NCBI GenBank assembly: GCA_017554835.1
Contig: JAFZHO010000079.1
Location: forward strand, 1 to 10,219
DNA length: 10,219 nucleotides
DNA from: Clostridia bacterium
Lineage (GTDB): Bacteria; Bacillota; Clostridia; Oscillospirales; RGIG7773
Direction: 5' to 3'
Positions 7,568 through 10,219 of the stretch are shown piece by piece. Numbering within the stretch: position 1 is the stretch's first letter; each line of letters begins with the position of its first letter. Below the pieces are notes generated by a model. That model was not told the origin of the DNA. It did not search any database and saw only the letters and a list, made by a program, of their open reading frames with translations. The translations under genes were made by a program, and so were the position numbers.

Positions 7568-8755
7568 TTGGAAAAAACACCTAACGCAAACAGACTTCAT
7601 ATTGGTATTTTCGGCAGAACCAACGCGGGAAAATCCACCGTTTTAAATGCGATAACGGGGCAGGAGGTCTCCTTGGTTTCGAAAATTTCGGGAACAACTA
7701 CCGACCCGGTTTATAAACCTATGGAGCTTCATCCAATCGGACCTTGCGTTTTTATTGATACGGCGGGGATGGATGACGATGGGGTTCTGGGCGAAAAAAG
7801 AATAGAAAAAACCAAAAGCGTTATTGATAAAACGGATTTGGCACTTCTTGTTTTTTCAGGGGATGAAATTTCCCACGAGAAAAAATGGGCAGAGCTTTTA
7901 AAAGAGAATAATGTTCCAACGGTTTTTGTTCTTAATAAAATTGACCAAAATCCCGATTATAAAAAAACAGCTGAAAAAATTGAGGAAATATTCGGCAAAT
8001 ATCCCGTTTTAATAAGCGGAAAAGAAAAAAGGAATATTCAGACTTTAATAAATGAAATAGCAAAAAACGTTCCCGACGATTTTGAAAAAGAATCAATTAC
8101 CGCAGATCTTGTTAAAGAAGATGACGTAGTTCTTCTCGTTATGCCTCAGGAGATTCAGGCACCGAAGGGGCGACTTATTCTTCCTCAGGTGCAGACTATA
8201 CGTGATTTATTAGATAATAAATGCGTTGTCTGTTCAACGACTACGGATAAGTTCCACGTTGCCGTTAATAGTTTAAAAAAAGAACCCGATTTGATAATAA
8301 CGGATTCTCAGGTTTTTGATTTTGTTTATAAAAATAAGCCAAAAAATAGCCGTTTGACCTCTTTTTCGGTTTTGTTTGCTTCTTATAAAGGAGATGCAAA
8401 AGAATACGTCAGAGGGGCAGAATTTGTTGATACCCTTAAAGAAAATTCAAAAATACTTATCGCCGAATCCTGTTCTCATAAGCCACTTAAAGAGGATATA
8501 GGCAGAGTAAAAATTCCCGCTATGCTAAAAAAACGGTTCGGTGAAAAGCTCACAATCGATATAAAAGCGGGAAACGATTTTCCCGAGGATTTGACGGGAT
8601 ACGATTTAGTTATTCAGTGCGGGGGATGTATGTTTAACAGAAAGCATATTCTATCCCGAATTGAAAAAGCAAAGAAACAAAACGTTCCCATAACAAACTA
8701 CGGAATATTTATTGCAAAGATGAATAATATTCTTGATAAAATTGATATAGTATAA
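7568..8755 (+). CDS. hydF: HydF, GTPase scaffold for [FeFe]-hydrogenase maturation
   Basis: HydF is the GTP-binding Fe-S scaffold on which the H-cluster precursor is assembled before transfer to the hydrogenase. The 395-residue protein has G1 GRTNAGKS (16-23), G2 threonines at 43-45 (GTTTDP), G3 DTAG (64-67) and G4 NKID (123-126), then a dimerisation region and a C-terminal Fe-S domain. The cluster motif is C302-S-H304 ... C351-G-G-C354, with 45 residues and a Gln350 between H304 and C351. Many HydF proteins have His before the CxxC; here it is Gln. The start is TTG 7568, supported by AAGGAGG (7553-7559) at 8-nt spacing and by the protein beginning close to the G domain. A bidirectional terminator follows. 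Confidence 0.95.
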   Translation: MEKTPNANRLHIGIFGRTNAGKSTVLNAITGQEVSLVSKISGTTTDPVYKPMELHPIGPCVFIDTAGMDDDGVLGEKRIEKTKSVIDKTDLALLVFSGDEISHEKKWAELLKENNVPTVFVLNKIDQNPDYKKTAEKIEEIFGKYPVLISGKEKRNIQTLINEIAKNVPDDFEKESITADLVKEDDVVLLVMPQEIQAPKGRLILPQVQTIRDLLDNKCVVCSTTTDKFHVAVNSLKKEPDLIITDSQVFDFVYKNKPKNSRLTSFSVLFASYKGDAKEYVRGAEFVDTLKENSKILIAESCSHKPLKEDIGRVKIPAMLKKRFGEKLTIDIKAGNDFPEDLTGYDLVIQCGGCMFNRKHILSRIEKAKKQNVPITNYGIFIAKMNNILDKIDIV

Positions 8756-8758
8756 TAA

Positions 8759-8786
8759 AAAACCCTACCAAAACTGGTAGGGTTTT
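8759..8786. terminator. Bidirectional intrinsic terminator between hydF and the XRE gene
   Basis: A perfect 12-bp stem, AAAACCCTACCA (8759-8770) with TGGTAGGGTTTT (8775-8786), surrounds the loop AAAC. The plus strand ends the stem in TTTT followed by ATTTAT; the minus strand reads TTTT and continues into T-rich sequence. It can end transcription of hydF on the plus strand and of the XRE gene on the minus strand, whose stop codon (8785-8787) partly lies within the stem. Confidence 0.88.
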
Positions 8787-8997
8787 ATTTATATGGTTTC
8801 GGGTTATATGTAAGTCCAACGAGATAATCTATACTTGTTTTATAAAATTTTGCAAGTTTTATGAGAATATCAATAGGGATATTTAAGTTACCTAGTTCGT
8901 AGTCAGAATAGGTAGTCTGATGAATTTTTAAATATTCTGCCATTTGTTTTTGAGTAATATCGTTATCTTCTCTCATATCTCTTATTCTCTTAAACAC
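8785..8997 (-). CDS. Small XRE-family helix-turn-helix transcriptional regulator
   Basis: A single-domain Cro/C1-type HTH protein of 70 residues ((M)FKRIRDMREDND...). The HTH runs from ITQKQMAEYLKI through TTYSDYELG (about residues 13-35), then the usual IPIDILIKLAKFYKTSIDYLVG helices that close the domain. It starts at GTG 8997 in this reading. In-frame ATG 9003 and 9000 and GTG 9006 are further upstream, but the SD AGAGG (9010-9006) gives 8-nt spacing to 8997, and relatives typically begin MFKRI. ATG 9000 remains possible. The gene diverges from the SLOG gene across a control region with two dyad sites, so it probably represses both itself and its neighbour. Confidence 0.87.
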   Translation of the reverse strand: MFKRIRDMREDNDITQKQMAEYLKIHQTTYSDYELGNLNIPIDILIKLAKFYKTSIDYLVGLTYNPKPYK

Positions 8998-9024
8998 CAT
9001 CATCACCTCTATATAATTATGCGT

Positions 9025-9041
9025 TAAGGGAATATGCCTTA
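9025..9041. promoter_or_regulatory. Dyad operator O1 (probable XRE binding site)
   Basis: TAAGG-GAATATG-CCTTA is an inverted repeat with 5-bp arms and a 7-nt spacer. It is identical to O2 at 16 of 17 positions and lies 25 bp away on the same face with the same internal asymmetry. It ends right before the -35 box of the SLOG promoter and lies upstream of a CATAAT -10-like hexamer (minus strand, 9021-9016) for the XRE gene. Confidence 0.7.
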
Positions 9042-9070
9042 TTGACTTTTAAGGGAAAATGCCTTAAACT
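9042..9070 (+). promoter_or_regulatory. Promoter of the SLOG gene
   Basis: TTGACT (9042-9047) and TAAACT (9065-9070) are separated by exactly 17 nt. The -35 matches consensus at 5 of 6 positions, the -10 at 4 of 6. Operator O2 fills the spacer and touches the -10 box, so a bound repressor would block RNA polymerase. A nine-T run and the SD AGAGGTG (9084-9090) follow before ATG 9096. Confidence 0.6.
9050..9066. promoter_or_regulatory. Dyad operator O2 (probable XRE binding site)
   Basis: TAAGG-GAAAATG-CCTTA has the same design as O1. Its arms extend to 7 bp (TTTAAGG at 9048-9054 with CCTTAAA at 9062-9068), so it is the stronger dyad. It lies between the -35 and -10 boxes of the SLOG promoter. 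Confidence 0.72.
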
Positions 9071-9095
9071 TTTTTTTTGATAAAGAGGTGATGAT

Positions 9096-9545
9096 ATGTA
9101 TTCTTGCACTTTTATTGGACATTACGATTGCTCAGAAGACATAAGAGAGAGTATATATAATGCTATTGAAAATCTGATTTTATATGAAAAAGTTCAAACA
9201 TTCTATGTTGGCACAAACGGCAGATTTGATTATTTTGTTTATAATGAGTTGTGTAAACTTGAAAAAATATATAATATTAAAATTTTTGTAGTTTTATCAT
9301 ATTTAAATAATAAAAATAAACCTTATTACGATGAAAAAAAGACGTTGTTTCCAAGTGTTCTGGAAACAACGCCTCCTCGATTTGCAATAAATAAAAGAAA
9401 TATCTATATGATAGAAAAGTCTCAATATATGATTTGTTATATGAATCATACTTTTTCAAATACATACACATTTGTCAAAAAAGCAAAAAGAAAAAATCTA
9501 AAAATTTTTAATTTAGGAAGGTATGATATTTATGATATTAATTAG
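9096..9545 (+). CDS. SLOG-superfamily (YpsA/DUF1273-like) protein
   Basis: The protein has 149 residues and a Rossmann-like alpha/beta pattern. Motifs typical of the small clostridial SLOG proteins are visible: an N-terminal TFIGHYDC (5-12, where relatives usually read GHR/GHRD), FYVGTNGRFD (36-45, the nucleotide-loop-like GxxGxFD), IFVVLSYL (63-70), ETTPPRFAINKRN (90-102) and YMICYMNHTF (111-120). SLOG domains (SMF/DprA-LOG superfamily) are thought to bind nucleotides or nucleotide-derived ligands and often occur in conflict-system contexts; no function is proven here. The usual Arg of GHR is Tyr10, and the Gly-Gly after the last motif of relatives reads SNTY here, so ligand binding may be altered. 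SD AGAGGTG (9084-9090). It is noticeably more A+T-rich than the genes before hydF, which suggests acquisition. The stop overlaps the ancestral end of the convergent membrane gene. Confidence 0.8.
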   Translation: MYSCTFIGHYDCSEDIRESIYNAIENLILYEKVQTFYVGTNGRFDYFVYNELCKLEKIYNIKIFVVLSYLNNKNKPYYDEKKTLFPSVLETTPPRFAINKRNIYMIEKSQYMICYMNHTFSNTYTFVKKAKRKNLKIFNLGRYDIYDIN

Positions 9546-9605
9546 AATAATTTCATTAATAACTCTGTTATATAAACTGATATGCAGGAAAAAACCGCAA
9601 CGGTA
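9542..9605 (-). pseudogene. Detached 3' end of the convergent membrane-protein gene
   Basis: Read on the minus strand, this stretch encodes TVAVFSCISVYITELLMKLF and a TAA stop (9544-9542). All but the last two codons and the stop lie in direct-repeat copy 1. The identical peptide up to LLMK is the C-terminus of the partial membrane gene at 10064-10219. This is probably the original gene end, cut off when the DUF559 element inserted. Originally the gene would have overlapped the SLOG stop by 4 nt in a convergent arrangement. The only base difference between copies is a synonymous Ala codon (GCG here, GCA in the live gene). Confidence 0.7.
9550..9605. repeat. 56-bp direct repeat, copy 1 (left flank of the DUF559 element)
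   Basis: It runs from ATTTCATTAATAACTC to GCAACGGTA. It matches 10066-10121 at 55 of 56 positions (C at 9596, T at 10112). Sequences diverge immediately outside the repeat on both sides. It is far longer than the 2-14 bp duplications left by most transposases. Confidence 0.93.
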
Positions 9606-9613
9606 TACAAATG

Positions 9614-9662
9614 GCTCCCTTGTGTAAAGGGAGCTGTCAGCGAAGCTGACTGAGGGATTGTT
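9614..9662. repeat. Left terminal inverted repeat with two hairpins
   Basis: Hairpin 1: GCTCCCTT (9614-9621), loop GTGTA, AAGGGAGC (9627-9634). Hairpin 2: GTCAGC (9636-9641), loop GAA, GCTGAC (9645-9650). Then GAGGGATTGTT (9652-9662). The inverse complement of the right end gives the same CTCCCTT-GTGTA-AAGGGAG core and the same GAGGGATTGTT, while hairpin 2 differs in sequence but keeps 6-bp arms and a 3-nt loop. It encodes the last seven codons and stop of the nuclease gene. Confidence 0.88.
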
Positions 9663-10005
9663 TAACCTCGTTATCAATATAATAACAAACATCTTTAAAG
9701 TTTTGATTAATCTGATTATTTTGTATTCGTAATACTTTCAATCCATATTTTTCAAGATAATCAGTTCGTTCCAGGTCGTTTTTTATACCTGTTTCTTTAT
9801 AGTGTTGTGAACCATCAAGTTCAACGATTAGATTTGCAGAGGCACAGTAAAAATCTACTATATATTTACCTAAGATTTTTTGTCGTGAGAATTTGATGGG
9901 GTATTTGCGCAAAAAATCATACCACAGATGTCGTTCTTCTTTTGTCATGTTTTTTCGGAGAATCCTTGCTATATGAGTAATAGTTTTGTTGTGTTTTCTA
10001 TCCAT
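9637..10005 (-). CDS. DUF559 (Vsr/restriction-endonuclease-like) nuclease
   Basis: The 122-residue protein has the DUF559 (MTES_1575-like) pattern: RKNMTKEERHLWYDFLR (18-33), then IKFSRQKILGKYIVDFYC (37-54), then LIVELDGSQHY (59-69), then a LKVLRIQNNQI strand (89-99). Candidate PD-(D/E)XK-type metal ligands are D51, E62 and D64, with H68 nearby. The family is predicted to cut DNA and is related to the Vsr mismatch endonuclease fold; the target is unknown. ATG 10005 is preceded on the minus strand by GGAGGG (10019-10014), which lies in the right terminal repeat, at 8-nt spacing. The last residues QSLSQLR and the TGA stop are encoded by the left terminal repeat. Length and motifs look intact. 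Confidence 0.88.
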   Translation of the reverse strand: MDRKHNKTITHIARILRKNMTKEERHLWYDFLRKYPIKFSRQKILGKYIVDFYCASANLIVELDGSQHYKETGIKNDLERTDYLEKYGLKVLRIQNNQINQNFKDVCYYIDNEVKQSLSQLR

Positions 10006-10007
10006 TT

Positions 10008-10060
10008 AACAATCCCTCCGTCAAAACTACGTTTTGCCACCTCCCTTTACACAAGGGAGG
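10008..10060. repeat. Right terminal inverted repeat with two hairpins
   Basis: On the plus strand: AACAATCCCTC (10008-10018), hairpin CAAAAC-TAC-GTTTTG (10022-10036), then hairpin CCTCCCTT-TACAC-AAGGGAGG (10040-10060). It is the inverse of the left end in order and structure. The SD of the nuclease gene (GGAGGG on the minus strand) lies in the AATCCCTCC segment. Confidence 0.87.
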
Positions 10061-10063
10061 CGT

Positions 10064-10219
10064 TTATTTCATTAATAACTCTGTTATATAAACTGATATG
10101 CAGGAAAAAACTGCAACGGTAAAAAGTCCTTTATCAAATAGGGCAATAATAATTGCAACGGCGCATCCCACCCCTGCGGAGATGATTGAGTTTGTTGAAT
10201 AGAATATAGCAGGGAAGGT
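10064..10219 (-). CDS. Integral membrane protein, C-terminal fragment, family not recognised
   Basis: An open minus-strand frame enters from the right edge and ends with TAA at 10066-10064. The 51 visible residues begin TFPAIFYSTNSIISAG and include two hydrophobic stretches, VGCAVAIIIALF (17-28) and LFTVAVFSCISVYITELLM (32-50), separated by a short DKG turn; the end is LLMK. This looks like a real membrane protein tail, but I cannot assign a family. The last 18 codons lie in direct-repeat copy 2. The detached copy at 9542-9605 ends LLMKLF, so the live gene has lost two terminal residues through the insertion and now uses a stop formed at the junction with the element. Confidence 0.62.
   Translation of the reverse strand, partial: TFPAIFYSTNSIISAGVGCAVAIIIALFDKGLFTVAVFSCISVYITELLMK
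10066..10121. repeat. 56-bp direct repeat, copy 2 (right flank of the DUF559 element)
   Basis: It is identical to 9550-9605 except T at 10112. This copy remains fused to the body of the minus-strand membrane gene and encodes its C-terminal TVAVFSCISVYITELLMK. Confidence 0.93.

Larger units (their letters stand above)
9606..10065. mobile_element. Compact terminal-inverted-repeat element carrying a DUF559 endonuclease gene
   Basis: The 460-bp segment lies between two copies of a 56-bp direct repeat and has imperfect terminal inverted repeats of about 50 bp (9614-9662 and 10008-10060). Each repeat has two hairpins. The only gene is a DUF559 nuclease on the minus strand; there is no transposase or recombinase. 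The gene fills the space between the repeats and borrows its SD and its C-terminus from them, which suggests that gene and ends evolved as one unit. Whether the element moves with its own nuclease, in trans, or by recombination cannot be told from this copy. Precise borders are uncertain by several bases because the direct repeats may belong to target or element. Confidence 0.75.

Noticed and set aside
9532..9627. Small plus-strand ORF (MILIRIISLITLLYKLIC...) after the SLOG gene with AGGAAGG at 9515-9521 as a good SD, looking like a tiny membrane peptide or toxin.
   Set aside because: Most of it is antisense to the duplicated end of the minus-strand membrane gene, which explains the sequence better. 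The SD-like motif is part of the SLOG coding sequence, and the ORF's end runs into the mobile element.
9611..10060. A CRISPR-like array because of repeated CTCCCTT/AAGGGAG motifs.
   Set aside because: There are only two copies in inverted orientation at the ends of one gene, with no spacer pattern.
9928..10122. 64-codon plus-strand frame spanning the nuclease start, right terminal repeat and repeat copy 2.
   Set aside because: It crosses a nuclease gene, an inverted repeat and a direct repeat, and has no recognisable motif; it is a shadow frame.
10098..10202. Plus-strand frame MQEKTATVKSPLSNRAIIIA... ending at TAG 10200-10202.
   Set aside because: It has no SD, and the opposite strand gives a longer, more protein-like open frame through the same bases.

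Overview
The window looks like part of the chromosome of a low-GC anaerobic Firmicute (class Clostridia). The evidence is A+T-rich DNA with strong purine-rich Shine-Dalgarno (SD) sequences, a cdaA-cdaR pair, a clostridial-type pyrE, and maturation genes for [FeFe]-hydrogenase, an enzyme of fermentative H2 producers. I cannot name the species.

Positions 1-5702 hold a tightly packed plus-strand housekeeping block. It contains the C-terminus of an ABC-F ATPase, cdaA (diadenylate cyclase), cdaR (its YbbR-domain membrane regulator), a COG2509-type FAD-dependent dehydrogenase, a small RseC-like membrane protein with a cysteine cluster, pyrE, and a RadC/JAB-domain protein. Several junctions overlap or are only 1-3 nt apart, which suggests co-transcription. 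Positions 5703-5869 are a leader with a promoter-like element and a strong intrinsic terminator hairpin placed directly before the SD of the next gene. Positions 5870-8755 hold the hydrogenase maturation cluster: a TM1266-like small protein, hydG and hydF. hydE and the hydrogenase itself are not in the window. A bidirectional terminator at 8759-8786 closes the cluster.

Positions 8785-10219 are accessory. A small XRE-type repressor (minus strand) diverges from a SLOG-superfamily gene (plus strand). The 90-bp gap between them carries two near-identical 17-bp dyad operators placed on a recognisable promoter, so the pair looks like a self-regulated sensor cassette. Next comes a compact mobile element of about 460 bp with hairpin-bearing terminal inverted repeats around a DUF559 endonuclease gene. 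The right terminal repeat supplies that gene's SD and the left supplies its last seven codons and stop. The element is bracketed by a 56-bp direct repeat (55/56 identical). This repeat is the 3' end of a minus-strand membrane-protein gene that runs off the right edge, so the insertion duplicated that gene's tail and left its reading frame nearly intact.

The strongest unusual signals are the DUF559 element with its very long flanking duplication and structure-conserving ends, the XRE/SLOG control region, and the attenuator-like leader before the hydrogenase maturation genes. Identifications rest on reading motifs by eye; no database search was run.
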